A DNA stretch of 64,000 bases from CAWCBG01 sp963793845 (GCA_963793845.1 CAWCBG010000008.1:1-64000); one strand, 5' to 3'. Counted from the stretch's first letter, positions 7,037 to 17,145 are shown. Notes: generated from the sequence alone by a model not told the origin. Translations and numbers: made by a program.

Positions 7037-9070
7037 TCAGTCTCCGCCCACTCCAACGGCTCCGCGCTTCACCGCCTCGGCGGCGTCGCGCTCCTTTTGC
7101 GGCACCATCATCTTGGTCGGCTTTGTATTCGGAATCAGCGCAATCAGCGTACCCAGCAGCACCACCGCGACGCCGTACCAGATCCACATCACCAGCGGGT
7201 TGACGTGCGCCTTGATGATTGGCTTGCCCGTGTCCTGGTTGCGTCCGGTGTACACGAGGTACAGGTCTTCGTTCGGGCGCGAGCGATTGGCCACGATCGT
7301 CGCCGTCTGCTCGCTGGCCTTGTAGAAACGGCGCTCGGGGAACATGGTGTCGATCTTCTTGCCGTTCTTGTAGACATCGAGGACCGCCCACTCGCTGCTG
7401 TAATTCGGCTTGTCATCCTGGGTGTACGACTGGCAGACCAGGGTGTAGCTGCCGATCTGCATCTTGTCGCCGAAGCCCATCTCCTGCTCTTTGTCCTTAT
7501 CGAAGGGCAGTCCGGCGAAGCCGATCATGATGAGGATGATGCCGAAGTGGACAATGTATCCGCCGTAGCGCCGGGTATTGCGGCGAGTAATGACAAAGGC
7601 TCCGTTCAGGATGTTGGTGTTCTGCTGGCGCGCGATCACGCGTCCGCCGCGCCAGAACTCACCGACCACGGTCGCGGCCACCATCACCGACAGCGCAATC
7701 GCCATCAACGAGTAGAAGTAGGATGCGTCTACCCACGGCTTCATGCCGCCGATCATCAGCGCGATCGCCGTCAACACGCCCAGCAGGCTCGGCCACAGAA
7801 GATTGCGCCGCAGGCTGTCGAGTGACGTCTTGCGCCACGCCAGCAACGGCCCCACTCCGGTCAACAGCAGCAGGAATAGCGCGATCGGCACATTCACCCG
7901 GTTGAAGAACGGAGGCCCGACCGTGACCTTGGTTCCGGTCACCCATTCCGACAGTACCGGGAACAGCGTGCCCCACAGCACCGCGAAGCAAGACACCAGC
8001 AGCAGCAGGTTGTTGAACAGGAAACTCGACTCGCGCGAAACCAGCGACTCCAGACGATGCTCGCTCTTGAGCGTTTCGCGGTTCCGGACAAAGTAGAAAA
8101 CGCAGACGGCAAACGCCAGCGAGAGGAACCATACGAACCAGATGCCGATACCCGACTGCGCGAAGGCATGCACTGAACTCACCACTCCGCTGCGCGTCAG
8201 GAACGTTCCGAAGATGGCCAATAGGAAAGTGGTGAAGATGAGCCACATGTTCCACATCTTCATCATGCCGCGCTTTTCCTGCATCATGACGGAATGCAGA
8301 AAGGCGGTCATGGTCAGCCAGGGCAGCACCGACGCGTTCTCCACCGGGTCCCATCCCCAATAGCCGCCCCAGCCCAGCACTTCGTAAGCCCAGTGCGCTC
8401 CCAGGAAGATTCCGCAAGTCAGGAAGAGCCAGGCCACCATCGTCCAGCGGCGCGTGATGTGGATCCACTTTTCACCGGGATACTTCATGATGAGTGCGCC
8501 CAGCGCGAAGGCAAACGGCACCGCAACGCCCACATATCCTAGATAAAGCATAGGCGGGTGGATGACCATCTCGGGATATTGCAGCAGCGGATTCAGGCCG
8601 TTGCCGTCGGCGGGAATGGTTCCCGTCACCAGGCCGAACGGGTGTGCCGCGAAATTCACCAGCAGCAGGAAGAAGACTTGAATGCCGGCGATGATTGCCG
8701 ATGCATGAAACGTCAATTGCGGATCGACCTTGTAACGCACCCGCAGCACCAGTCCATAGGTCGAAAGCAGCCACGCCCACAGAAGAAGCGAGCCTTCCTG
8801 GCCTGACCACAGCGCGGCGAACTTGTAGGCCGCTGGCAAATCGCGGTTGCTGTGGTGCAGGATGTAGGCGACCGAGAAGTCATTGCCGAAGGCGGCGATC
8901 ACTAGAGCCACGGCAGCTACGGTCACGGCGGCCCAGCAGGCGATTCCGGCGCGGCGCGCGGTCTCGCTCAGGCGGTCGTCTTTGCGATACAACGCCAGCG
9001 CGCCCGCTACAAAGGAGTAGGCCGCCAGCGCAAGCGCCAGAAGCAGCGAAAAACTTCCAATTTGAGGCAT
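7037..9070 (-). CDS. ccmF: Heme lyase CcmF/NrfE family cytochrome c-type biogenesis protein
   Basis: This is a large polytopic inner-membrane protein (677 residues) that attaches heme from holo-CcmE to reduced apocytochrome c. The tryptophan-rich WWD heme-handling motif WGGYWGWDPVENAS is at 234-247. A conserved His-containing stretch HPPMLYLGYVG is at 171-181, and the family continues through about 15 membrane segments. A periplasmic beta-rich domain near the C-terminus (about residues 520-620) precedes the last helix (WIWYGVAVVLLGTLIALIP). The length is typical. No ccmE or ccmA-D is visible upstream within the window, so the rest of the maturation genes must lie elsewhere. The gene heads the minus-strand series ccmF, ccmH, small partner and regulatory-domain protein. 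Confidence 0.95.
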   Translation of the reverse strand: MPQIGSFSLLLALALAAYSFVAGALALYRKDDRLSETARRAGIACWAAVTVAAVALVIAAFGNDFSVAYILHHSNRDLPAAYKFAALWSGQEGSLLLWAWLLSTYGLVLRVRYKVDPQLTFHASAIIAGIQVFFLLLVNFAAHPFGLVTGTIPADGNGLNPLLQYPEMVIHPPMLYLGYVGVAVPFAFALGALIMKYPGEKWIHITRRWTMVAWLFLTCGIFLGAHWAYEVLGWGGYWGWDPVENASVLPWLTMTAFLHSVMMQEKRGMMKMWNMWLIFTTFLLAIFGTFLTRSGVVSSVHAFAQSGIGIWFVWFLSLAFAVCVFYFVRNRETLKSEHRLESLVSRESSFLFNNLLLLVSCFAVLWGTLFPVLSEWVTGTKVTVGPPFFNRVNVPIALFLLLLTGVGPLLAWRKTSLDSLRRNLLWPSLLGVLTAIALMIGGMKPWVDASYFYSLMAIALSVMVAATVVGEFWRGGRVIARQQNTNILNGAFVITRRNTRRYGGYIVHFGIILIMIGFAGLPFDKDKEQEMGFGDKMQIGSYTLVCQSYTQDDKPNYSSEWAVLDVYKNGKKIDTMFPERRFYKASEQTATIVANRSRPNEDLYLVYTGRNQDTGKPIIKAHVNPLVMWIWYGVAVVLLGTLIALIPNTKPTKMMVPQKERDAAEAVKRGAVGVGGD

Positions 9071-9283
9071 GAGGACTGGTTACCTGTATTGTTCCAGAGC
9101 CACGTAAGCTCCGCAACCAACGCCATCCTGCGGGAAGCCCACCTGCATTATCCCTAGCCAGATTGGGCGGCCCAACGAAGTGCACTCATTTTACTCGCAT
9201 CACACGACTGGATGTACGAATTTGCTGCCACTTTGCGGGAAAGCGCCGGATATGGCGTTTCGAGACAGAATCCCGGATGAGGT

Positions 9284-9631
9284 CTAACGCCAGCCTCTCT
9301 CCGGTTTTTGCGGTAAAACTCTCGTCCCTATGAAAGACACCCGCGTAGTTCGCTCCCCGGTAGTTGGCATGGCGCGGGCCTTATGACTCAGATGTGTCTG
9401 CTGCCCCACCCATGAAGATGCCCATGTCAGAAAGGTCATCATATAAATGCACAGACGGAGCGCGAGGCCGATGAGCGCGTGCCAGAGGTCCTGTTCGCCG
9501 TGGATTGATTCCATGGCAAGAGCCCGCAGGTCGAGCACCAGAAGGGTCATGACGATGGCGAAGACTCCGTCGCTGAGTGCCGCCAGTCGCTCCACGCTGT
9601 GGCCGGCAATCTGGTCGTAAGAAGTACTCAT
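9284..9631 (-). pseudogene. Remnant of a TMEM175/DUF1211-type potassium channel gene
   Basis: The first 90 residues match one half of a bacterial TMEM175 channel. There is the signature RLAALSDGVFAIVMTLLVLDLR (the FSDxxFA-type helix) and a later membrane segment reading TFLTWASSWVGQQTHLSH. In relatives that segment reads like TFLTLGIFWVGQQ. Here a one-base loss and a one-base gain 13 bases apart would restore LTMGIFWVGQQ. After HKARA the family similarity stops and about 28 unrelated residues follow. Full-length proteins are about 200 residues. I read this as a decayed or truncated gene. The alternative is a short channel half, which would not form a known pore. Confidence 0.5.
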
Positions 9632-9745
9632 GGGCAGCGAGTGTACCAGCCCGATTTCCCAACACCAACCGTGGAAGAAAAGCGGAAGCGGGCTTCGCGA
9701 TCTCGATTGCGCTACGAGAGGGCCCCTGGCGGTAGCCTGGGAAGC

Positions 9746-10609
9746 CTATGCCGCAGCAATATGGCGGATAAGATCGTTCTGCTCGGCTTTGCTTTCTGCG
9801 CCGATAGTGAAGGCGTCGAGCACCCCCAGCGACAACGCGTAGTTGATTGCCTCCTGCTGGCGGGTACGCATGTCGCCCTGGCCCAGAATCTTCATGCCAA
9901 CCACGGCCTTGCCCGATGCCTTCATCTGGCGCAGCACGCTGACGACGGTGGCGGGGTCGGCATCCATGTGCGAACCGATGGGGTTGATGCGGGCCAGATC
10001 GATCTCAACCCAGGGCGACGCAGCCGCCGCGCGCAGCGCTTCGATGCTGTGACAGGAGCATCCGTGCGCCCGGATGATGCCCTTTTGCTTGGCTTCAGAT
10101 AGAACATCCATCGCGCCGCGGTACTGAGTCGTCCAGTCGCCCTCGGTGAGGCAGTGCATCAGGCAGATGTCGAGATAGTCGGTACCAAGCTCGCGGCGAA
10201 AGCGGTCGAGGTCGGCACGCATGCCGGCAGCGTCGCGTGCCCAGCTCTTGGTGAGCACTGTCACCTTGTCGCGGGGAACTTGCTTGAGAGCGACAGCAAC
10301 ATAAGGATGGCTTCCGTAAGAATCGGCAGCGTCGAAAAAACGCAGGCCATTGTCGTAGCCATTGACCAGCAGGGCCGGAAGTTCCTTCATGCCCAGCGCG
10401 GTCTGGTTGGAGTGACCGCCAGAACCAACGGTTCCAGTTCCCATCGCCAGCCGGCTGGTCTTGATGCCGGTGCGGCCCAGCGTCACGGTATCGCTTGCGC
10501 TGAACTTCTGCGTTGTGGTGTTCGCGAGGGCCGTGGCCAGCGAGCTCTGGCTAAGCCATGCGGCTCCCATTCCATAGGCGGTATGAAGAAGAAACTCACG
10601 GCGTTTCAT
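9746..10609 (-). CDS. Aldo/keto reductase with Tat-type leader
   Basis: This is an NAD(P)H-dependent oxidoreductase of the aldo/keto reductase superfamily with a TIM-barrel fold. The catalytic tetrad can be placed: Asp93 and Tyr98 (FFDAADSYG), Lys121 (VTVLTKSW) and His152 (LDICLMHCL). The first 30 residues begin MKRREFLLHTAYGMGAAWL, a twin-arginine leader followed by a hydrophobic segment, so a folded, cofactor-loaded enzyme is probably exported. The ATG at 10609 gives this leader and is preceded by a GGGGG tract. Longer in-frame starts, to 10822, would add an unrelated extension. The substrate is unknown. Confidence 0.85.
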   Translation of the reverse strand: MKRREFLLHTAYGMGAAWLSQSSLATALANTTTQKFSASDTVTLGRTGIKTSRLAMGTGTVGSGGHSNQTALGMKELPALLVNGYDNGLRFFDAADSYGSHPYVAVALKQVPRDKVTVLTKSWARDAAGMRADLDRFRRELGTDYLDICLMHCLTEGDWTTQYRGAMDVLSEAKQKGIIRAHGCSCHSIEALRAAAASPWVEIDLARINPIGSHMDADPATVVSVLRQMKASGKAVVGMKILGQGDMRTRQQEAINYALSLGVLDAFTIGAESKAEQNDLIRHIAAA

Positions 10610-10757
10610 CGCTGACCCCCATGAGGCAGGGCTCCCGTACCTTCTGCTGATCCGATGCGTTAGCCCTGAAGTAGGATCACATTTTCGCGTCTGAATCCTG
10701 CGTTGGAACGCGCTTCCAAGGCGGCTGGTCACAGGGAAAGAAACCAACTCTCCAGCC

Positions 10758-11927
10758 TCACACCTTGAGGAAGATTTTCTTGCGGTACATCCACCAAATG
10801 GGGAGGAAACACACGAACACATAGACCAGCGAATACGCTAGGGATGCCAGGCCCGGCGGCTCAATCCAGGCGAATGCGTGGTAGAAGATGTATTCCTGCA
10901 AATGGACCCGGTGTAAGCCCGACTGAAAATGGATGCTGTATAGCGTACCGGCAAGTACTTCCGACAGCACATAGGCGGTGATGGCGTTCATGCCGAAGAT
11001 GAGGAACGGCTTCGTCCACGCACCGCGCTTTTTGCGGATATCGATGAGCCAGTAGGAAAACGCCAGGCAGACCAGCGCGAATCCCACAACGAAGAGGACG
11101 TAGGAACTGGTCCAGAGCTTCTTGTTGATCGGGAACCAGATGTTCCAGATCTTGCCGGCGATGAGACCGAGCACGCCGAACACAAGCATTCCGGTGGCCT
11201 TCTGTTTCTGAGTGCGCGCCGATCGCAGCCATTCTCCGGTCAAGACCCCACAGAGTGCGGTCGCGATGGACGGCAAGGTGCTGAGCAATCCCTCAGGATC
11301 GCGCGTGCCCTCGTACAGGTGGCCGAACATCAGCTTGCGATCGATGTAGGCGGTGAGATTCCAGTCGGGATGCAGCAGAGGAATGTCGCGGCCGGGTACG
11401 CCATAACCAGGTACGGGAACGAAACGCATGAGCGCCCAGTAGCCCACCAGCAGGCCGGCCACCCAGGCAATGCGAGCGTAGGTATTCACGTAGAGAGTGA
11501 GAAGCGCCGCGATCAGGTAGCACACGGCGATGCGCTGCAGAACTCCGGGTATGCGAAAGGTCGCAAGGTGATAGTGCGGATATGAGCTGACAAACAGGCC
11601 GAGTGCGAACAGGATGGCGCTGCGTTTCAAGGTATGCAACACCAGGTCGCGTTTCGAGTCACCGCGCCGCAATCTCGACTGGAAAGAAAAGACGAGAGAC
11701 ACACCAACGATGAAGAGGAAGAAGGGAAAGATCAGGTCGGTGGGTGTCCAGCCGTTCCACAGCGAGTGTTTCAACGGCCAGTAGGCTGCCTCGCTGCCGT
11801 TGTCGTTCACCAGGATCATGGCAGCGATGGTGGCGCCACGAAAAACATCCAGCGAAACCAATCGCTCCAGCTTGCTGGATTGGTTGAGGTCGAGCGTACT
11901 TGGCTTGGTCGAGGTCAGGGTTGCCAT
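10758..11927 (-). CDS. Heparan-alpha-glucosaminide N-acetyltransferase-like membrane protein (DUF5009 family)
   Basis: This is a polytopic membrane protein of 389 residues. The family signature LVSLDVFRGATIAAMILVNDNG is near the N-terminus, followed by WTPTDLIFPFFLFIVGVSLVFS. About ten to eleven hydrophobic segments follow. Eukaryotic relatives acetylate lysosomal heparan glucosamine; bacterial members are thought to acetylate cell-envelope sugars. ATG 11927 is preceded by GGAGA six to seven bases upstream and starts a normal-length family member. The in-frame extension to 12185 runs into the divergent promoter region of the export operon and is unlikely to be translated. Confidence 0.85.
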   Translation of the reverse strand: MATLTSTKPSTLDLNQSSKLERLVSLDVFRGATIAAMILVNDNGSEAAYWPLKHSLWNGWTPTDLIFPFFLFIVGVSLVFSFQSRLRRGDSKRDLVLHTLKRSAILFALGLFVSSYPHYHLATFRIPGVLQRIAVCYLIAALLTLYVNTYARIAWVAGLLVGYWALMRFVPVPGYGVPGRDIPLLHPDWNLTAYIDRKLMFGHLYEGTRDPEGLLSTLPSIATALCGVLTGEWLRSARTQKQKATGMLVFGVLGLIAGKIWNIWFPINKKLWTSSYVLFVVGFALVCLAFSYWLIDIRKKRGAWTKPFLIFGMNAITAYVLSEVLAGTLYSIHFQSGLHRVHLQEYIFYHAFAWIEPPGLASLAYSLVYVFVCFLPIWWMYRKKIFLKV

Positions 11928-12014
11928 TCCCGTCTCCTGCGCGCACAACGGGCTCGCGCGTATAAGTGAGGATTCTACAGGGTGACAAGCTGGCTGTGTG
12001 GACGACTTCGTCCG

Positions 12015-12032
12015 CTGTCCGGAAACGGACAG
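12015..12032. promoter_or_regulatory. Dyad CTGTCCG-GAAA-CGGACAG, candidate activator site
   Basis: This perfect 7-bp inverted repeat with a GAAA centre lies about 90 bp upstream of the sigma-54-type promoter at 12123. The half site CGGACAG occurs again at about 12096-12102. The position and symmetry suit an enhancer site for the NtrC-type regulator encoded in the same operon (17146). As RNA it would also make a GNRA-capped hairpin, but it is upstream of the predicted transcript. Confidence 0.5.
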
Positions 12033-12122
12033 TTCTATCCGGCAAGGGACACACGGACCTCTCTGGCAGGATTTCGATGCCCGTAACCTGCTTGACGGAC
12101 AGGCACTAAACCACTTTGGGAA

Positions 12123-12138
12123 TGGCTTGCCAGTTGCA
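12123..12138 (+). promoter_or_regulatory. Sigma-54 (-24/-12) promoter candidate for the export operon
   Basis: TGGCTTGCCAGTTGCA matches the sigma-54 pattern TGGC-N7-TTGCA with exact GG-to-GC spacing. It lies 15 bases before the hlyD ATG at 12153. The expected transcript start would be near 12149, giving almost no leader. Either hlyD is translated from a leaderless message, or the true start is the internal ATG at 12210. Confidence 0.55.
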
Positions 12139-12152
12139 CTTATCAAAGCGCA

Positions 12153-13411
12153 ATGGATATTGAGCGTCCCGAATTTAAGAAGCAAAAGCGCCGCAAACAG
12201 ATTATCTGGATGAGCGTCGCGATCGTCATATTGGTTGCGTCACGGTGGGCATCGCCAGGCTGAAGCCCGCGGCTCCGACGGTCGAGCGAGCCACGATCTG
12301 GACCGACACCGTCAAGCGAGGTTCCATGCTCCGCCAGGTCCGCGGTCTCGGTTCCCTCATTCCCAGCCACGAAGACGTCCAGCAGATTCCCGCAGAGACA
12401 GAAGCAACGGTCATTCGCATTCTTCAACTACCGGGCTCTCAGGTTAAACCGGACACTGTTCTCGTCGAGATGACCAATCCGCAACTGGAGCAGGAAGCGC
12501 TCGACGCGCAGTTGCAAGTCAAAGCAGCGGAAGCCGAGTACCAGAGCCTCAAGGTGAGACTTGAGAGCGATCTGATGAATCAGAAGGCAGGAGCTGCGAC
12601 GGTCAGCGCCAGCTACAGCGAAGCGGAGCGGCAGGCAACAACCGACAAGGCGCTGTACGACCTGGGCGTGATCTCCGGTCTCGCAGCGAAAGCCTCCGAA
12701 GGCCGTGCGCAGGAGATGGTGACCCGCAACCAGATCGAAGACGAGCGCCTGAAGATCAACGAAAAGGCGATCGCCTCGCAGTTGGCGGTGCAGCAGGCAA
12801 AAGTAGATGAGATGCGGGCGCTGGCTGAGCTGAAACAGCAGCAGTTGCAGAAGCTGAAAGTGAAGGCCGGAGTGGAAGGCGTCCTGGTGGAACTTCCGCT
12901 GAGTGTAGGCCAGCACGTTCTGCCCGGCGCGGAATTGGCGAAGATCGTTCAGCCCAATCATCTTATGGCGGAGTTGAAGATCCCCGAGACGCAGGCCCGC
13001 GACGTAACCATGGGCGAACCGGCCTCAATTGATACCCATAATGGGATCATTTCCGGAACGGTTTCACGAGTTGATCCCGCTGTAGTGAACGGAACGGTCA
13101 CGGTTGACGTAAAACTTACTGGCGAGCTTCCCAAGGGAGCACGCCCGGACCTCAGCGTAGATGGAACGATCGACCTGGAAAAGTTGGAGAACGTTCTGTA
13201 CGTAGGGCGCCCGGCATTTGGACAGGAGAACAGCACGATCTCGATGTTCAAGCTCGATCCGGATGGAAATACGGCCACGCGCGTACAAGTGAAGACCGGA
13301 CGCGCGTCCGTCAACCTGATCCAGATCGATTCAGGTCTGAAGGAAGGCGATGTTGTCATCCTTTCGGACATGTCACGTTGGGACAATACAGATCGCGTGC
13401 GGCTTGAGTAA
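12153..13411 (+). CDS. HlyD/MacA-type periplasmic adaptor (membrane fusion protein), apparent frameshift
   Basis: This adaptor subunit of a tripartite exporter links inner-membrane components to TolC. The N-terminus MDIERPEFKKQKRRKQIIWMSVAIVILVA is a cytoplasmic stub plus one membrane anchor. It is out of frame with the adaptor body beginning TVGIARLKPAAPTVERATIW. Adding one base near 12239 joins them, so this is the one place in the window where a base seems to be missing. The body has a lipoyl/barrel-sandwich half (VRGLGSLIPSHEDVQQIPAETEATV), a long coiled coil (about 80-200) and a beta-barrel domain ending VVILSDMSRWDNTDRVRLE. Using only the in-frame start at 12245 would lose the membrane anchor. 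Confidence 0.85.
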
Positions 13412-13456
13412 GACCAGAACACAGCAGATCGACCAGAAAAAATTCTAAAGATTGGA

Positions 13457-14185
13457 ATGACTATGAGTGAAGCTGCTTCCCCGTTGATCGAGATTGAGGA
13501 CCTGACCAAGGTCTTCTACACCGACGAAGTCGAGACCCACGCCCTCTCCGGCGTACACCTGATGATTCGCAAGGGCGAATATGTTGCCATGTCGGGCCCT
13601 TCGGGCTGCGGCAAATCGACCCTGCTCTCGATCATCGGACTGCTCGACACGCCTACTGCCGGCAAGTACAACCTCAACGGGCAGCCGGTGGCGAACCTCG
13701 ATTTCGCCGACCGCTCGCGCATCCGTAACCGGGAGATCGGTTTCATCTTCCAGAGTTTCAACCTGATTGGCGACCTGACGGTGTACGAGAACGTGGAGCT
13801 GCCGCTCACCTATCGCGACGGCATGCCTACGGCGGAGCGCAAGCGGCGGGTGCTGGAGTCGCTGGAGCGCGTCGGCATGGCGCACCGGTTGCGGCACTAT
13901 CCATCGCAACTCTCCGGAGGTCAGCAACAACGCGTGGCAGTTGCGCGCGCGCTGGCGGGATCGCCTTCCATTCTGCTCGCGGACGAGCCTACCGGGAACC
14001 TGGACTCGCGCAACGGCGAAGCGGTGATGGAGCTGCTGCAAAAGCTGCACCGGGAGGGCGCCACTATCTGCATGGTGACGCACGATCCGCGCTTTGCGGC
14101 GCATGCCCAGCGCGAGGTTCACCTCTTCGACGGAAAAGTTGTGGCCGAAGAGGAATTGCGCCGGCTGATGCAGGAGGCGCAATAA
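13457..14185 (+). CDS. ABC transporter ATPase, MacB/LolD type (first)
   Basis: This ATP-binding subunit powers export or lipoprotein-type extrusion. It has 242 residues, with Walker A GPSGCGKS at 47-54, a Q-loop FIFQSFNLIGDLTVYENV, the signature LSGGQQQRVAVARAL, Walker B ILLADEPTGNLDS and the switch His in MVTHDP. The DEPTGNLDS form is typical of the MacB/LolD/FtsE group. The gene follows hlyD by 45 bases. No FtsX/MacB permease gene is seen in the operon, so its membrane partner is unknown. A second ATPase lies 228 bases downstream. Confidence 0.92.
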   Translation: MTMSEAASPLIEIEDLTKVFYTDEVETHALSGVHLMIRKGEYVAMSGPSGCGKSTLLSIIGLLDTPTAGKYNLNGQPVANLDFADRSRIRNREIGFIFQSFNLIGDLTVYENVELPLTYRDGMPTAERKRRVLESLERVGMAHRLRHYPSQLSGGQQQRVAVARALAGSPSILLADEPTGNLDSRNGEAVMELLQKLHREGATICMVTHDPRFAAHAQREVHLFDGKVVAEEELRRLMQEAQ

Positions 14186-14413
14186 CCCTCTTCGCTATTG
14201 GCTTTTCGCCGTCGGCTCCTGGCAGCGCAAACCGTTCTCCATCCTTGGAGCCCATCGTAGACCGTGCTTCATTGCCGGGCGGTTGGCATGGTGTTGTTTG
14301 GATTCCGTCTGTGTCGCCAGTGAAGATTGGGCGGCATGCGGGAGACTGAGGAGAGCGACTCACAGAGCAGGGTAACGGTCAAAGCCAAGAGCGAAGAGCT
14401 AAGAGCGAATTTC

Positions 14414-15124
14414 ATGATCCAACTGAAAAACGTTGAACGCAGTTACAAGACGGGCGCGGGACAGACATGGGTTCTGCGTCGCATTGATCTCACCATCCAG
14501 GAAGGCGAGTTTGTCACCATCATGGGGCCTTCCGGGGCCGGCAAATCATCGCTGCTGAACGTGCTGGCGCTGCTGGACGATCAATGGGCCGGTGAATACT
14601 GGTTCAAGGGAAATCCCGTCCACGAGATGAAGCGCAAGGATCGCAGCGAGCTGGCCAAGCGCAACATCGGCATGGTGTTCCAAAGCTATCATCTGCTGGA
14701 CGATCTCACGGTGCAGGAGAACATCGATCTGCCGCTGTCCTACAAGGACATTCCACGCGGCGAACGCCAGGGCATGGTGGCTGAGACTCTCGACAAGTTC
14801 CAGATCGTCGCCAAAAAGGACCTCTACCCAAGCCAGCTGTCGGGCGGCCAGCAGCAGTTGGTGGGTGTGGCAAGAGCAGTGATTCACAATCCTCCGCTGC
14901 TGTTGGCGGACGAACCCACGGGCAATCTACATTCCAGCCAGGCGCAAGAAATTATGGAGCTGTTCAGCGGCTTGAACCGGCGTGGCACGACCATCGTGCA
15001 GGTCACGCACTCGGAGGTGAATGCGTCTTATGGATCCCGCACCATCCAGTTGCGCGACGGATGGGTGGTCGGCGACACGGCAAATCCAGGGGTTCCGCAG
15101 ACCGGAGAGGCCGTCCGCTCATGA
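14414..15124 (+). CDS. ABC transporter ATPase, MacB/LolD type (second)
   Basis: This is a second 236-residue ATPase of the same group. Walker A GPSGAGKS is at 38-45, the Q-loop is MVFQSYHLLDDLTVQEN, the signature is LSGGQQQLVGVARAV, and Walker B is LLLADEPTGNLHS. Compared with its neighbour, the residue after the signature is Leu instead of Arg, and the D-loop reads NLHSSQ instead of NLDSRN. Both changes are close to the nucleotide-sandwich interface and could alter dimer ATPase activity. I chose ATG 14414. The upstream in-frame TTG at 14327 would add residues from a GAGCGAAGAGC-type repetitive tract. The stop overlaps the tolC start in ATGA (15121-15124). Confidence 0.9.
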   Translation: MIQLKNVERSYKTGAGQTWVLRRIDLTIQEGEFVTIMGPSGAGKSSLLNVLALLDDQWAGEYWFKGNPVHEMKRKDRSELAKRNIGMVFQSYHLLDDLTVQENIDLPLSYKDIPRGERQGMVAETLDKFQIVAKKDLYPSQLSGGQQQLVGVARAVIHNPPLLLADEPTGNLHSSQAQEIMELFSGLNRRGTTIVQVTHSEVNASYGSRTIQLRDGWVVGDTANPGVPQTGEAVRS

Positions 15125-17134
15125 TTGCACGCATGTCCCGGTCGCCGCTCGTCGCCGTAGCACTTTGCTTCCTGATAGTCGGTGCGCAGGCACAAACTCC
15201 GACGGAGACCCAGGCTCCCGCGCAGTCGCCGTCCTCGCAAGGCACTGGCACGTCTGAACCCGTACCGAATGCGCCAACGCCACAAGGGAACAATTCATCC
15301 TCTTCCTCCTCGATAATGTCGGTGGGCATCACCACGCCACCGCAATTGGCCATACCGCACTCGAAAAATCCGTTTGCTGCATACGAACCCAGCAGCGTTC
15401 CCGAACCGAACCTCTCTAATTCGCCCCGCGTCGAACAGCTTATTCGCGATGGGAAGCTCTATATTTCTTTGAAGGACGCCATCTCGCTGGCGCTGGAGAA
15501 TAATCTCGATCTCGCCATCGCACGCTACAATCTGCCGATCGCCGATACGGACATCCTTCGTACCAATGCCGGTGCGTCGTTTCGCGGCGTAAATACCGGC
15601 GTGGTGCAGGGGACGCCGGGCGGCGGAGTCGGCGGCTTTGGAACAGGAGCTCCAGGCGCCGGAGCGGGCGGTACCAGCGCAGGTTCCGGCGGAGCAGGCG
15701 CCGGTGCGGCCGGCCTCGTTCAGTCAACACTCGGTACCGGAACTGCTGTGCAGTCTTACGATCCAACCGTCAACGCTGTGACCAGCCTGGAGCACTTCAC
15801 GTCGCCCGTGTCCAACCTGCAGATCTACGGTGTGCCGGCGTTGCACCAGAATACTTTCCTGGCGAATGTCAATTATTCGCAGGCGTTTCCCACCGGCACC
15901 AGCATGATCTTCGAGGTCGATAACAACCGCCAGACGACGAACAGCATTTTCAACAGCCTGACTCCGCAGCTCGGCACGTACTATCGCTTCACGATTCAGC
16001 AGCAACTGCTGGCCGGCTTTGGCTTTGGCCCGAATAAGCGCTTCATCCGCATCGCTCGCAATAACAAGAAGATTTCCGACATCGCTTTTAAAGACCAAGT
16101 CATCGCCACCGTCACTCAGATCTGCTAACATGTATTGGGACCTGGTGAGCGCTTACGAGGCCGAGCGGGTTAACGAGCAATCTTACTCATTTGCGCAGCA
16201 GAGCTTGTCGAACGCGCAGAAACAGTTTCAGCTTCAGGCCATACCGCAGATGGACGTTATGCGCGCCGAGGCCGAGGTCTCGCGTCGCGACCAGGACCTG
16301 ACGGTCGCCAAGACCAACCTGCAACTGCAGGAATCGCTCATCAAGAACGCGCTGACCAAGAACCTTGACGATCCGGTGCTGGAAGCAATGCCGGTAATCC
16401 CTACCGATCGGCTGGAGCCGACGAGTGAAGCGGAGTCCCCTGCATCGGTCCAGGAGTTGATTAATCGGGCTTTGCTGGACCGGCCCGAATTGTCCGAGTC
16501 CACCATTGACCTGCAGAACCGGCAGATCAGCCGCCAAGCCGCCAAGAATGCGCTGCTGCCGCAGCTTTCGGCTATCGGATTCTACGGAGGAACCGGCCTC
16601 GCCGGCGAACCGAATCCCTTCTACTACACTAGTCCTAACCCGACGCTGGTCCCCACTGATTTCGGCGGGGCGTTCTCAAATTCGTTCAACAACAGTTCAC
16701 CGGATTATCTGGTTGGCCTTAATCTAAGCCTCCCGATTCGCAACCGCGTGGCGAAGGCCGACCAATACCGCTCCGAACTGGAATACCGCCAGGCCGAGCT
16801 GCGCATGCAGCAACTGAAGAAGCAAATCCGCATCGAAGTGCGGAATGCCGAGTATGCTCTTGAGCAGGGGCACGCCCGTGTGCTGGCTGCTCAGAAAGCG
16901 CGTGACCTGGCGCAAAAGACATTTACCATCACCGAGAAGGAACAGCAGCTGGGCGCCGGATCGAGCTTCCAGACGCTGACCGCCCAGCGCGACCTGGCGG
17001 TGGCGGAACTGGACCTGGTGAATGCGAACACGGCCTATCAGAAGTCCAAGCTGGAGCTGCAACGCGCCACTGGAACGACTCTGGAAGATAATGGCATTCA
17101 GATTCAGGCGGCGGTCGACGGCGTCGCACCCTAA
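15121..17134 (+). CDS. TolC-family outer membrane efflux protein, apparent frameshift
   Basis: This is the outer-membrane channel of the exporter, about 670 residues when reconstructed. A signal peptide (MIARMSRSPLVAVALCFLIVGAQA) is followed by a Pro/Ser-rich linker. The first TolC repeat (ISLKDAISLALENNLDLAIARYN) comes next, then a Gly-rich insertion of about 40 residues. The second helical repeat ends LELQRATGTTLEDNGI. The frame breaks at 16123: GTC ACT CAG ATC TGC TAA becomes ATC GCT AAC ATG TAT TGG if one T is skipped. This restores QIANMYWDLVSAYEAERV, the conserved helix of the family. The start shares ATGA with the end of the preceding ATPase gene, indicating translational coupling. Confidence 0.88.
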
Positions 17135-17145
17135 GGGAGATTGAA

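Noticed and set aside
15970..17134. tolC, the NtrC-type regulator, the kinase, lhr, motA and the M24 peptidase read as separate adjacent genes
   Set aside because: Each pair of fragments forms one continuous known family when a single base is skipped; fragments lack starts or essential domains.
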